A stretch of DNA of 46,874 bases, taken from Clostridiaceae bacterium. Its GTDB lineage: Bacteria; Bacillota; Clostridia; Acetivibrionales; DTU013. Under the pieces are notes generated by a model. The model did no database searches, was not told the DNA's origin, and saw nothing but the letters and a program-made list of their open reading frames with translations. This document shows positions 32,141-41,441 of the stretch, piece after piece; the stretch's first letter is position 1; each line of letters begins with the position of its first letter. Location of the stretch: contig JAAYPO010000122.1 in NCBI GenBank assembly GCA_012519745.1, positions 1 through 46,874 on the forward strand. The letters are read 5' to 3'. The position numbers and the translations under genes are program-made.

Positions 32141-33397
32141 TTAATATGCTGCTTTGCGGTAGAAAACCGTCGTGGCCAGTATACCCAGCATCAGCAATAC
32201 AATAGTCAGGACAAAGGGCAGTACCCTTGAGATATCACTCAGCAGACCTCCTATATATCCAAAGGGCACACTCACCATCATTACCGTTGTCTGAAGTATG
32301 GCCATGATCCCCGATCTCTCCACGGGATCTACATGAATGGCGACAAGAGACTCCCTTAACGTGCCCAGAACGGCTCCCCCCAGAGCATCAAAGATCAGTG
32401 AAACAGATAGTACTACATATCCCCACACATCGGTATTTGTAATTGAGATCAGCAATAACCCGCTGATTATCAAACTGACAAATCCCCCATACAATGGCCA
32501 TTTCAGCTTTGCTTGTCTGATGCGGGAAATTACAGTGAAGAAAAGGACGATTGCCAGTACGCTTCGTACCATAGGAAAGATGGGCAGCAATGTATCCGGA
32601 ACACCGATACGGCGAGATGCGATTATCTGCCAGAAGGTCATTCCAAGCATGGCCACGATCTCTACAAGAATGCTTATGATGATGGCAAAAATAGTGCCCT
32701 GGGATCCTCTTATTTTATACAGTGCGCTTTTGTATCCGGACAGCATCTCACTCCATGACTTGCTGCGGGTTTCCTCCCGCCTGATTTTCCCTACGGCTGT
32801 TTCTGTGGAGAACCTGTTGAGTATGAGTATCTTTGCAGTCATGACGATAAATGCATTGATGTAGAGTATCCTTATAGCCGGTGCCATAGTCAGCTTTGCC
32901 ACCAGCACTGAGGATATCGGTGCAAACAGCGCAGACATGTTGCCGGCAATTATGACCCAGGAATAAATATGGGTGATCTTGTCCTTGGGAGCATCCTCCA
33001 CCAGCAGACAATCCCAGGACACCGTGGTTATCTTCATCATGCCGTTGAACAATGCGGCAACTACAAAGAACCAAAAGCCCTGGCTAAACGCCCATATGAG
33101 GCACGGTACGCTCCAGGCCAGAAAATCAAATATCGCAGTGCTCCTTCTGCGTCCCATTTTATCTATGATAGCCCCTGATAAAAATGCAAAGATCATCTGG
33201 GAAAACATATAGATCGAGGTCACGATCCCCACCTGTACATCGCCCATGCCAAAGGTAAGCATATACACAGTCGCATAAGGCAGACACAGGTTTATGGAAA
33301 GCCCCCACATGGGCTCCGTATAAACACAGGCCCGTGGATTGCCCCGCAGCTCAAACAGGGTGCGAAGCAGCGGGTGCTTCATCAGTATCTTTTTCAT
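32141..33397 (-). CDS. MFS transporter
   Basis: A 418-residue integral membrane protein with about 12 hydrophobic segments. The loop 2-3 motif is GAIIDKMGRRRS near 75-86, typical of the major facilitator superfamily. A cytoplasmic loop (about 190-230, SKSWSEMLSGYKSA) separates the two halves. The substrate is unknown; drug or sugar efflux is possible. ATG 33397 is preferred, behind AAAGG, over a start 19 codons upstream that lacks a ribosome binding site. A terminator (33517-33556) separates it from the exosortase gene upstream. Confidence 0.9.
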   Translation of the reverse strand: MKKILMKHPLLRTLFELRGNPRACVYTEPMWGLSINLCLPYATVYMLTFGMGDVQVGIVTSIYMFSQMIFAFLSGAIIDKMGRRRSTAIFDFLAWSVPCLIWAFSQGFWFFVVAALFNGMMKITTVSWDCLLVEDAPKDKITHIYSWVIIAGNMSALFAPISSVLVAKLTMAPAIRILYINAFIVMTAKILILNRFSTETAVGKIRREETRSKSWSEMLSGYKSALYKIRGSQGTIFAIIISILVEIVAMLGMTFWQIIASRRIGVPDTLLPIFPMVRSVLAIVLFFTVISRIRQAKLKWPLYGGFVSLIISGLLLISITNTDVWGYVVLSVSLIFDALGGAVLGTLRESLVAIHVDPVERSGIMAILQTTVMMVSVPFGYIGGLLSDISRVLPFVLTIVLLMLGILATTVFYRKAAY

Positions 33398-33516
33398 CCT
33401 TTGTTCCTTTCCAGTAAGTGCCGTTATTCGATACCAAGCACGTAAGTTAGTCAATTATTGCGTTATGTGAATTATTATATCATACAAAGGCAGAAACACG
33501 ACAGCCGCCAATTAAA

Positions 33517-33556
33517 GAAAAAACAGCCGTTGCCATGGCGGCAACAGCCGCTCTGG
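33517..33556 (-). terminator. Terminator after the exosortase gene
   Basis: On the minus strand GGCTGTTGCC and GGCAACGGCTG form a stem with a 5-base loop (GCCAT), followed by T6. It lies 45-84 bases after the exosortase stop codon. Confidence 0.85.
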
Positions 33557-33600
33557 TGACTGCTGTAATATCCTTGACCTGTCCTCCCTCCCCGGCAGGA

Positions 33601-34461
33601 TCATCCTCGGTTGCCGGCAGTTTTTTGCCTGACGTGTTTATTCAGCAGAGCTAAAAGACAGGTAACCGCTATGACAGAAAAGCACATAATGCACACCAAT
33701 ACTACATACTCAATGAATTGTCCGTTGTCGTTCCTGTATGCACCGTTGAGGAAAGGGATACCGAGTGTTATTGAAAAATAGAAGAATACCGGCAGAGACC
33801 ATTTGAGTACAGTGTTAAAAGCAGGCTTGCGCGAGTCTGCCGCCTCGGCTGTTTCCATCGATTGATGCTGTGAGGAGCTCGGCGAAAATCGTGGTGAAAA
33901 ATGCGTGGATAGCCGAGAAGATGAACTCTTGACTGCCTTATCTGCGATATGGTACAGAAACAGCAATGCCGTAAAATATACCAGCGTGCCTTCCATGGTA
34001 TGGACTCTTTCGGGAGTTACCAAACCCCCATAGAAATCCATCTGCAAAAGATAAATGGAGGGGATTATCCTCAAGCTGTTGACCAGTATCGTATAAGGGT
34101 AAATGCTCACAAGGCTCAAAATCAGCCATGCGATTCTGCTTCCAGTTGTTCTCATATGATGCATGAAGGAAAAGATCAATGTGGTAAAGGCAATTATCAT
34201 AAAATTGATCCCGGCACACACGGGAGCTATCACAAACTCGTAATTGTGGTTTATATATCCCACACCGGGCGCTTTCTTGAAGTTGATGCCGCTGAGGACC
34301 TGTACCCACCAAGTGGTGGGTGCCAGGATCCAGTCAAGCTCGTCAACGCCTGCCCGGCTGTAATAGAGCTTCAGTGCGAAGGCAGCGGCAAGTCCTATCG
34401 CGTAGAAAACGCCATATTTTTTGAGTATCGATCTCACCTTAGTCCAAAAATCGGATGACAT
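33601..34461 (-). CDS. Exosortase family protein
   Basis: A 286-residue polytopic membrane protein with the exosortase catalytic triad in order: Cys in APVCAGINF (near residue 83), Arg in NSLRIIPS (near 129) and His in ERVHTMEGTLV (near 151), each at a membrane boundary. Six or more helices. The family, mainly described in Gram-negative bacteria with PEP-CTERM proteins, cleaves C-terminal sorting signals. ATG 34461 lies two bases after the upstream gene's stop and follows GGACGG. Directly upstream is a VIT/VWA protein with a matching C-terminal signal, its probable sole substrate. The type resembles XrtK, but I am not sure of the subclass. Confidence 0.88.
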   Translation of the reverse strand: MSSDFWTKVRSILKKYGVFYAIGLAAAFALKLYYSRAGVDELDWILAPTTWWVQVLSGINFKKAPGVGYINHNYEFVIAPVCAGINFMIIAFTTLIFSFMHHMRTTGSRIAWLILSLVSIYPYTILVNSLRIIPSIYLLQMDFYGGLVTPERVHTMEGTLVYFTALLFLYHIADKAVKSSSSRLSTHFSPRFSPSSSQHQSMETAEAADSRKPAFNTVLKWSLPVFFYFSITLGIPFLNGAYRNDNGQFIEYVVLVCIMCFSVIAVTCLLALLNKHVRQKTAGNRG

Positions 34462-34463
34462 AA

Positions 34464-36482
34464 TCAACTCATTACCGTCCTTTTCTTTCTTTTCCTGGAG
34501 TAAATCAACAGCGCCATGGCAAGCGTACAAGCAGCAAGGATCAAAAGCTCCGGTTCGGCTCCGCTTGTATATGAGCCGCCTACGGCAAGATTGGACACAT
34601 TCAGGGGCAATGGCAGCGGCTGATCCACATCGGTGCTGTTTCCTTCGGTGTTTCTCACTTTTTCGATAACAGCGATAAAGGAAGTGTACGGAGTCAGCAT
34701 GCTGTATTCCAGCCCCAGCTCCGTGACCTCTTTCTTTACATCCGGATCGTTGTCACTGGCGAACCCATAATCCAAAAGCCGTTCAACTCTGGAGCGCGCC
34801 CAGAGATACCTTATCGCACTGTTTGTCTCTATCGGCACCATGTCGGCGACCTTGATTTCCTGTTTGTAACTCCCGCTTCCCGTCCTGCCTGTCAGGGCTA
34901 CTGTGCCTTCAGGCTTTCCGCGCCATTTCCCAAACATGACGATGGGCCTTTGTGCGAACAGATCAGGGATGACCGGCGGTTCGACATCGTAGACATCAAA
35001 GTCTTTGAAGTCCACTTCTATATCGGTAAGCACCGGTGACTGGATATACTCTCTGAATCGGCCGGCAACCTGTTCAGCCTCAGAGTCATCCGTCAGCACG
35101 AAGGGTTCTCCCAGCCCTGCCCTGGCCATGCCCTCTATCACATATCTGTTCACAGAGGACCCGATGCCGAAGGAGAAGAAGTTGGTGTTGCCCAGGTTCT
35201 TGCCTATCAGATCGAATACTTCTTTTTCACAATCCACATATCCGTCAGTTATGACCACGATACTCCTTGATATATTCTTTTCTGCGGGCAAAGCCACGGC
35301 AGTCTCAAGTGCAGGCACCAGCTCGGTACCGCCTCCGCCCTCCTGTTCGTCGATAAGGCTGATGGCCCTTTTGATATTGCTGTCTGTCGCGGCAACAGAC
35401 GATGAGGACATAAGGCTCGATGCTCCTGCAAACAGTATGACATTAAATTTGTCAGTGGTTTTCAGGTGCCCCACAAGATTTTTGATAAGGCTTTTTGCAG
35501 TGTCCAGAGGATATCCGTACATCGACCCCGATACATCCAATACGAAAATGTATTCCCTCGGGGGCAGGTTTTCCTGCCTGACCCGCTCCGGCGGCTGTAT
35601 CGTCAGCATGAAGAAGTTCTCCATCTCGCCTTCATAAAGCATCAGGCCGCATTGGACCTCCTTCCCGGTCATTTTGTAGTCGAGGACGAAGTCCCGGTTC
35701 CCTGCGAAATCATTCTTGTCCGCAAGCTCGATGGATGCTGCGGATCCGCTTTCCTTTGTCACGTTTATCTTATGTGAACTGCATTTTATGTCGCTGATCG
35801 GAACACCGGTGGACAGTCTGACCGCGATGTCATACTTTCCGGGAGGTATCTTTCCGTCTTTTATATAAGGGGTCTCTACCCATTTATCCGATTCGGCTGC
35901 ATCCGCTTTGGACTTGTTGGAATAGCGGGGCCCCACCACTGTCGGGAATACGAACTGGTATGTACCGTTGTCAGATGTGATTAGCTCCGTATAATGCAGT
36001 TCGATGGTGACGATATCCCCCGGCATTATGTTTGCGATATCCATGGAAAAAACATTAGGTCTTTGCTCTTCAAGCAGCGATGCGCTCTTGCCTTCTGATT
36101 TTGCCTGCTCGAATTCCTTCTTCGCCTCTTCCCGCTCCTGGATCTTTGCGGTAACGAGATTATCACCTATCTGCATTTTCATCCCGTGTACAGAAACCTT
36201 TGTGGAAGCGGGAAACAAATATTTGGCGTTTATGGGGACAGATCCGTTGTTTGAATAGGTCTGGGTCACAAAAATGTCCGCTATCGTACCGTTGATGTTG
36301 ACATCTACCGAAGTTTCCTTCAGTGGGAACTGATCAAAGGAGGCGTCATCCCCTTCCACTAAAAAGTATGGAGAAAGGGTCTTGTCCTCTTCCCGGTTTT
36401 CCGTTTCTCCATGGACGACAGATGTGCCTGACAGGATAAGAAAAGCTAATACCACACAGAGAAGTTTCTTTAGTTTACGCAT
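34464..36482 (-). CDS. VIT and VWA domain surface protein, probable exosortase substrate
   Basis: A 672-residue secreted protein. The signal peptide is residues 1-25. A VIT (inter-alpha-trypsin) domain lies about 40-165, where NAKYLFPAS and VNGMK-type strands precede EREEAKKEFEQAKSEGKSA. A VWA domain occupies about 305-480, with a complete MIDAS start (DVSGSM) and TELVPAL. A Pro-rich spacer ends at the C-terminal sorting signal: EPE, a membrane helix (LLILAACTLAMALLIY) and the basic tail SRKRKKR. ATG 36482 is six bases after GAGGTG. By family knowledge VIT/VWA proteins are adhesive or protein-binding; cell-surface attachment after exosortase cleavage is inferred. Confidence 0.9.
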   Translation of the reverse strand: MRKLKKLLCVVLAFLILSGTSVVHGETENREEDKTLSPYFLVEGDDASFDQFPLKETSVDVNINGTIADIFVTQTYSNNGSVPINAKYLFPASTKVSVHGMKMQIGDNLVTAKIQEREEAKKEFEQAKSEGKSASLLEEQRPNVFSMDIANIMPGDIVTIELHYTELITSDNGTYQFVFPTVVGPRYSNKSKADAAESDKWVETPYIKDGKIPPGKYDIAVRLSTGVPISDIKCSSHKINVTKESGSAASIELADKNDFAGNRDFVLDYKMTGKEVQCGLMLYEGEMENFFMLTIQPPERVRQENLPPREYIFVLDVSGSMYGYPLDTAKSLIKNLVGHLKTTDKFNVILFAGASSLMSSSSVAATDSNIKRAISLIDEQEGGGGTELVPALETAVALPAEKNISRSIVVITDGYVDCEKEVFDLIGKNLGNTNFFSFGIGSSVNRYVIEGMARAGLGEPFVLTDDSEAEQVAGRFREYIQSPVLTDIEVDFKDFDVYDVEPPVIPDLFAQRPIVMFGKWRGKPEGTVALTGRTGSGSYKQEIKVADMVPIETNSAIRYLWARSRVERLLDYGFASDNDPDVKKEVTELGLEYSMLTPYTSFIAVIEKVRNTEGNSTDVDQPLPLPLNVSNLAVGGSYTSGAEPELLILAACTLAMALLIYSRKRKKRTVMS

Positions 36483-36518
36483 TCCATACACCTCGCAAAA
36501 TATTCTTGACCGGTTTTT

Positions 36519-36548
36519 ATTATAACCTTTTCAGGTTATGTTTCCCAA
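36519..36548 (-). promoter_or_regulatory. Promoter of the VIT/VWA-exosortase operon
   Basis: On the minus strand TTGGGA (36548-36543) and a perfect TATAAT (36524-36519) are 18 bases apart, 36 bases before the start codon. Confidence 0.7.
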
Positions 36549-36633
36549 TCACTGACATTTGACTTATGTATGAAAAAAATGTTTCGCATGTTAAACATTT
36601 TTTAACTATTTTGGTTTTTGGACGGATCGATAC

Positions 36634-36664
36634 AAAAAAAACAGCGGATCATGTCGATCCGCTG
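36634..36664 (-). terminator. Terminator of the GH5-GH16 operon
   Basis: A perfect 9-bp stem CAGCGGATC / GATCCGCTG with a 5-base loop is followed on the minus strand by eight T residues, 12 bases after the GH16 stop codon. Confidence 0.95.
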
Positions 36665-36675
36665 CCCTCTTCATT

Positions 36676-38172
36676 TTATTCTATTACTTCCACTCTTACA
36701 TTCCTGATATAAATGTCTGCAGCAGAGCCTTTGTTGCCCATGTTATACTCCAGTCTGCCATTGTTGTCGTCCTTGCCTGTCATTTCAAATTCGAAGGTGT
36801 AGGTTTCCCATTCGGTGGACAATGTCATCAGTGTGTCCTCAAAATACCTGATCCATCCGTTTGTCGGTGCCGATATGCACACGATCATGTCCCTCTGCTC
36901 CGAAGCACGCGCATCAAAGGTTATGCGGTAATTTTTCCCCTTTATCATGGGAAGCTGTGGCTGTACAAGCTGGACTGAATAATCGACCTGTCCCTCCTTT
37001 TGGGTCCGGATGATCATCGTTTTGTCCTTTATCTCTGCAGAACCTTCGCCGCCCTGGAAAAGAAGGAACTTCCAATTGATATCATCCGTCAGATCCTCTG
37101 CTTCGGCAAAATCTCCGTTATAGATCAGATTACCGTCCTCCAGCGCATCCCGGAACAGCTTTGCCGGCTTTTTCACATTGGTGTCGTACTTGGGCTTCTG
37201 ATATACCCTTACATAATCGACCTCAAATTCAGCCTTGGAAAAATCAGTTGTATCATCCGGATCCCCCGGCCAGTTTCCTCCCACCGCAAGGTTCATCTGA
37301 ACAAAAAACGTCTGGTTGAACGGAGCCGGATACGGTTTCTCATCCTGTCCGTCTACCGCAGTGAACCAATCATTCACCTTGTTTATCAGCTCGCCGTCTA
37401 TGTAAAATCTCATTTCCCCCGGTTCCCACTCCACAGAATACTCATGGAAGCTTTCTGCAAAGGAACCGCTGCTCAGGACCTTAACACCCTGCTGCTCTGC
37501 ATGGGGCTCTCCATAATGCACTGTTGCATAAGCAGTATCCACTTGATTGCCCAGGACCTCCATGATGTCGATCTCACCGCATTTAGGCCACTGGCCGTAA
37601 TAGCTTTCATCCGTCGGCATCATCCAGATCGCCGGCCACAGTCCCTTACCTTCGGGAACCTTCGCGCTCACCACGACCTTCCCGTACATAAAGTCCCTTT
37701 TCTTCTGTGTGGTGACCTTTCCGGAGGTATAATAAGGCTTTCCGTTATTACCCTCCGTCTTGATGGCTTTGAGGACAAGCTTTCCATCCCTTACAAAGGA
37801 GTTCTCCTCCGATCCGGTATACTCCTGCAGTTCATTGTTTGTCCAGCCCGGCTCGCGGAGCTCCCGGTTCCATATGTCCGTGTTCAGGCTGTCGCCGTCG
37901 AATTCGTCATTCCACAAAAGGGTATAGCCGTTATATTCCGGTACTGCAGCTTCCTCAGGCTGGCTTTGAGGATCCTGCTGATTTTGATCTGTCGGCTGAT
38001 CATTGCCCTGCTGCATGTTTTCATCTCCCTGCTTATCTTCCTGCTGCTGTTCCCATGGACCTTTATCCGATACTATGACAGGCGGGCTTTCCCTGCTCGT
38101 GCATCCGGCTATCCCGGTAAAGACAAGTACAAAACTGCAAACCATGCCAATGGCCCTTTTGTAATTTTTCAT
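36676..38172 (-). CDS. GH16 endo-beta-glucanase lipoprotein
   Basis: A 498-residue lipoprotein: signal peptide with lipobox GIAGC (Cys24), a Gln/Asp-rich spacer (40-75), a GH16 domain (78-335) with the catalytic block Glu200-Ile-Asp202-Ile-Met-Glu205 (GEIDIMEV), and a C-terminal carbohydrate-binding-type module (355-498, NLIYNGDFAE, GKNYRITFDARAS). GH16 enzymes of this form split beta-1,3 or mixed-linkage glucans. It is exposed on the outer membrane face. ATG 38172 has GGGGG ahead. It is co-transcribed with the GH5 gene upstream. Confidence 0.95.
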   Translation of the reverse strand: MKNYKRAIGMVCSFVLVFTGIAGCTSRESPPVIVSDKGPWEQQQEDKQGDENMQQGNDQPTDQNQQDPQSQPEEAAVPEYNGYTLLWNDEFDGDSLNTDIWNRELREPGWTNNELQEYTGSEENSFVRDGKLVLKAIKTEGNNGKPYYTSGKVTTQKKRDFMYGKVVVSAKVPEGKGLWPAIWMMPTDESYYGQWPKCGEIDIMEVLGNQVDTAYATVHYGEPHAEQQGVKVLSSGSFAESFHEYSVEWEPGEMRFYIDGELINKVNDWFTAVDGQDEKPYPAPFNQTFFVQMNLAVGGNWPGDPDDTTDFSKAEFEVDYVRVYQKPKYDTNVKKPAKLFRDALEDGNLIYNGDFAEAEDLTDDINWKFLLFQGGEGSAEIKDKTMIIRTQKEGQVDYSVQLVQPQLPMIKGKNYRITFDARASEQRDMIVCISAPTNGWIRYFEDTLMTLSTEWETYTFEFEMTGKDDNNGRLEYNMGNKGSAADIYIRNVRVEVIE

Positions 38173-38274
38173 CCCACATTCCCCCTTGCATTTATTGATG
38201 GGGTAAAACAACCCCCTTACGAGTCAACATAACACCGAATGCAGCCTGGACTGACTTATTTGAGCAACAGGTGT

Positions 38275-39297
38275 CTAGCTGCCGAGACCGGCACGGATTA
38301 TTCCTTCTCTTATGCTGTCGTAGTGACTGTCTATCAGCCCAAAGTCCTTCTCTTTGTATGTCCAGATGGCCCAACCGATATCAAGTTCCCTGAATACCTT
38401 GAAAACATCCCTGAACCATCTGAGTGTGCCTTCGGCAGGCGCCTGATCGATGACGCCGAACTCACCGCAGTAGAGGCCGACTCCGGCATTCTTTGCGGCC
38501 TCAACAGCTTCCGCCATCATTTCCCGCATGAATCCCGGCCCCATGGTTTCAGATTTCGCCGAGCAGACTGCACCTCCCTGATATCCAAGGGCAGCCGACC
38601 GCATCCGGTGATTTTCCATACTATCCGGATAATCCATTTCAGCCGACTTGTCCATCTTCTCCATCCAGTGTGCTTTCTGATGGGTGAAAACCAACGGCTC
38701 ATAGAAATGGAAGGTAAATATGATGTTGTCATCCTCCGGTATCTCCAGATACTTCAGTGTGCCGGCGCTGTTCCACTGTATGCCGCCGTATATGATGGGT
38801 GTTTCCTTTGTGATGCTGCGGATCACTGGTACTGTTCTTCGTATGAGCTCGTTCCATGCTTCGGCATTTTCTTCTTCCACCACCTCATTGAGCAGCTCAA
38901 ATGCCACATTGCTGTACTTCCCATACTCATTTGCAATATTTGTCCAAAGCTTGATAAACCTCTGCTTCAGTTCCTCATTGGTAAACAGATTGTTCCTTGC
39001 CTTATCACCGGCATCGTTGAAATCATATCCATAGGCTTTATGAAGGTCCAGCACTATGTTCAGATCGTATTTTTCACACCATGATATGGCTTGGCTTACA
39101 TATCCATAGCCCTCCGTCTTCATCATGCCATCTTCTGTCTCCAGGACCTCGTAATCGATGGGAAGACGAACATGATCAAACCCCCAATCTCTGATCTGCT
39201 TTATGTCGCTCTCTCTGATAAAACCCTCGTAATGCTCATTGCTATGGCGGCACTGTGACAGGTATCCCCCAAGGTTTATCCCTTTTATAAGCTTCAT
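38275..39297 (-). CDS. GH5 family beta-glycanase
   Basis: A 340-residue GH5 enzyme (clan GH-A). Conserved FDHVRLPIDYEV (near 40), LNIVLDLHKAYGYD (79-92), acid/base Glu138 (FELLNEV), FHFYEPLVFTHQ (197) and nucleophile Glu279 (CGEFGV) are all present. There is no signal peptide, so it should act in the cytoplasm on imported beta-glucan oligosaccharides. It is the first gene of an operon with the GH16 lipoprotein and is divergent from an AraC regulator; direct repeats lie between them. Confidence 0.95.
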   Translation of the reverse strand: MKLIKGINLGGYLSQCRHSNEHYEGFIRESDIKQIRDWGFDHVRLPIDYEVLETEDGMMKTEGYGYVSQAISWCEKYDLNIVLDLHKAYGYDFNDAGDKARNNLFTNEELKQRFIKLWTNIANEYGKYSNVAFELLNEVVEEENAEAWNELIRRTVPVIRSITKETPIIYGGIQWNSAGTLKYLEIPEDDNIIFTFHFYEPLVFTHQKAHWMEKMDKSAEMDYPDSMENHRMRSAALGYQGGAVCSAKSETMGPGFMREMMAEAVEAAKNAGVGLYCGEFGVIDQAPAEGTLRWFRDVFKVFRELDIGWAIWTYKEKDFGLIDSHYDSIREGIIRAGLGS

Positions 39298-39415
39298 AGT
39301 TCTTCTCCTTTGTCATACTGTAATGCAGATTCTTGAACTGTTCATATCTGTTACCCAGTTCTCAGGCTTATATAGTACTGTATAGTATATTTTGACATGG
39401 ATCAAGGATTGAATA

Positions 39416-39447
39416 TATCGTTTTTATTACTTATCTATCGTTTTTAT
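39416..39447. promoter_or_regulatory. AraC-type direct repeats
   Basis: TATCGTTTTTAT occurs twice, at 39416-39427 and 39436-39447, 20 bp apart, between the divergent GH5 and AraC genes. A good -10 (TATACT, minus strand, 39389-39384) stands downstream with a poor -35 next to the repeats, as expected for an activator-dependent promoter. A TTGACA at 39457-39462 could serve the regulator's own promoter. Confidence 0.7.
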
Positions 39448-39524
39448 GATATAGTATTGACAGATGTTTTGATCAGATATACCACGAGATGATCCATAAA
39501 TAAAACTATGAAGGATGCACTTAT

Positions 39525-40283
39525 ATGAATGTAGATCGTGAGTTGTTTTATAAGGAATTTGTCCAACGCGAGAGCAATATACTGCGTGCCCCCTATGATC
39601 CCGAGCTGGAGTTCTATTCTGTCATCAAATCGGGAGACATAAAAAAAACGCGGGAGCTGTGCAGCCAGTCGCTGCTGGATAAAAACGGACTCGGCACTCT
39701 TTCGGAGGATCCTCTTCAGAATGTGAAATACCACCTGGTCATAACCGCTGCGCTGGTGGCAAGATACTGTATCCAGGGCGGCATGGGGGTTTCTGCGGCG
39801 TTCAGCCTGAGCGATTTCTATATCCAGAAGGCGGACAGGTGTAAGACACCGCAGGATGTAGCTGACCTGCATCAAATAATGTGCCTTGACTATGCTAAAA
39901 GGATGAAAAATCTAAGAAAAGAAAAAATCTGTTCCAGGCATGTGGCAAACTGCATCGACTATATCCACGATCATTTGCACACGCGTATCACTGCGGGCTT
40001 CCTTGCCGGATATGTGGGACTGGACCCATCCTATCTCTCCCGGCTGTTCAAAAAAGAAACGGGGCTGTCCATCAGCGAATATATCAGATTCAAGAAAATC
40101 GAGACAGCCAGAAATATGCTTGCCTACTCTGACTACAGCCCTTCGCTGATATCCTCCATATTGGCCTTCCCCAGCCAAAGCTATTTTACCGAGATCTTCC
40201 GCAGGCATACCGGCATGACCCCGCTTCGATACCGGTCACAGCATTTCAGAAATACTGAGTTTGATGACAGGCCTCACACATAG
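39525..40283 (+). CDS. AraC-family transcriptional regulator
   Basis: A 252-residue protein. The C-terminal 105 residues (from about 145) form the two-HTH AraC domain: ITAGFLAGYVGLDPSYLSRL, FKKETGLSISEYIRFKKIE, LISSILAFPSQSYFTEIFRRHTG in parts. The N-terminal 140 residues resemble those of regulators found beside clostridial glycan-use genes, with no cupin domain recognised. It likely activates the divergent GH5-GH16 operon in response to a sugar or phospho-sugar. Possible binding sites are at 39416-39447. AAGGATG precedes ATG 39525. Confidence 0.92.
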   Translation: MNVDRELFYKEFVQRESNILRAPYDPELEFYSVIKSGDIKKTRELCSQSLLDKNGLGTLSEDPLQNVKYHLVITAALVARYCIQGGMGVSAAFSLSDFYIQKADRCKTPQDVADLHQIMCLDYAKRMKNLRKEKICSRHVANCIDYIHDHLHTRITAGFLAGYVGLDPSYLSRLFKKETGLSISEYIRFKKIETARNMLAYSDYSPSLISSILAFPSQSYFTEIFRRHTGMTPLRYRSQHFRNTEFDDRPHT

Positions 40284-40316
40284 ACACTTGTTGGCTCTTG
40301 GATGCAAAATAAGCAC

Positions 40317-41438
40317 CTATATATCGTGTCTGGCATTGTTTTTGCTCCCGAGCCTCAGCCATTCCGGAAGCATCAGCTTGAAACCGCCTTTTTGGCTGGC
40401 ACTGACCAGTACGCTCTGAAGAACTACGAATGCAAACAGAAAAGCCGATGTGATGATCCTGGGCCAGGATGCTTCGACGATACCAAGCAGCGGTACCACG
40501 CGCTCTATGAGTGCATTGATCAGCACACCGAAGAGCGTGCCTATAGGAAGTCCGATACCGCCTGTCAGCATTACACCGCCTATTACGCTGGATGAAATAG
40601 CGTCTATCTCATAGCCATACCCGTTCCCGGGATTGCCGGACGGTGCAAACAGTGTATACAGCAGGCCTCCGATGCCGGCCAGCAAGCCGCAGAGCACATG
40701 GGCAAGAAACTTGGTCCTCTTTACATTTATACCCATCAACAGCGCACTTTGCGTGCTGCCTCCGATGGCATACAAGGAACGCCCGAACTTTGTCTTTTTA
40801 AGGACTATGATCATGACTATCAAAACAAGGATAGCCACGATAGCCGCCGGTGTAAGGTAAGCAATGTCGCGTGTGCCGTTCCTGCGCTCATTGAACAAAA
40901 ACGGGATATACAGCTTTGCGCTTGACCAGCTCATGAACAATTGGTCCGTTATCGGCACGGATTGAGTGTTGATCACACTTATCATGCCCCGGGCAAAGAA
41001 CATGCCTGAGAGTGTTACAATAAATGGCTGTATGTCCAGATAGGCTACCAGATATCCCTGGACAATACCAAAGGCAAGACCTATGCCCAGAGCCACAGGG
41101 ATCGTCCACATTGCACTGACTACACCGCCCATCAGCATCGCCGCGATGACCATACTGATCAGCCCTGTCACACCTCCGACGGAAATGTCTATACTGCCGG
41201 TTATCATGACAACGGTCAGCCCCAAAGCGAGCATCAGCAAATAGGCTTTATTGTTGAATAAATTAAAAAATACAGAGTATTTAGCGAAATTGCTGTCAGC
41301 AAACATGAATAATGAAATAACATACAAAAGGACAAACAGTGAGATGGTTATCAACAGCAATACCGCTGTATTACTCAGGTTTTTGCGCTTTTTGAAAGGC
41401 TCCGCATTCATCCTGTTGATTATCTTTTTGTCTTTCAT
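40317..41438 (-). CDS. yjfF: Sugar ABC transporter permease, YjfF-type
   Basis: A 373-residue permease of the RbsC/BPD_transp_2 family with about eight to ten hydrophobic segments. The family signature is the GGVTGLISMVIAAMLMGG region near 90 and, later, DAISSSVIGGVMLTGGIG with a Gly-rich EAA-like loop near 290. GGAGG is eight bases before the ATG. It is the last gene of a set of binding protein, ATPase and two permeases, in the same order as Escherichia coli ytfQ-ytfR-ytfT-yjfF (galactofuranose uptake). Substrate specificity is inferred from order only. Confidence 0.88.
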   Translation of the reverse strand: MKDKKIINRMNAEPFKKRKNLSNTAVLLLITISLFVLLYVISLFMFADSNFAKYSVFFNLFNNKAYLLMLALGLTVVMITGSIDISVGGVTGLISMVIAAMLMGGVVSAMWTIPVALGIGLAFGIVQGYLVAYLDIQPFIVTLSGMFFARGMISVINTQSVPITDQLFMSWSSAKLYIPFLFNERRNGTRDIAYLTPAAIVAILVLIVMIIVLKKTKFGRSLYAIGGSTQSALLMGINVKRTKFLAHVLCGLLAGIGGLLYTLFAPSGNPGNGYGYEIDAISSSVIGGVMLTGGIGLPIGTLFGVLINALIERVVPLLGIVEASWPRIITSAFLFAFVVLQSVLVSASQKGGFKLMLPEWLRLGSKNNARHDI

Positions 41439-41441
41439 TCG

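Noticed and set aside
37000-38232. 410-codon plus-strand open frame
   Set aside because: Antisense to the GH16 gene with its intact catalytic block and lipobox; low-complexity hydrophobic translation without family features.
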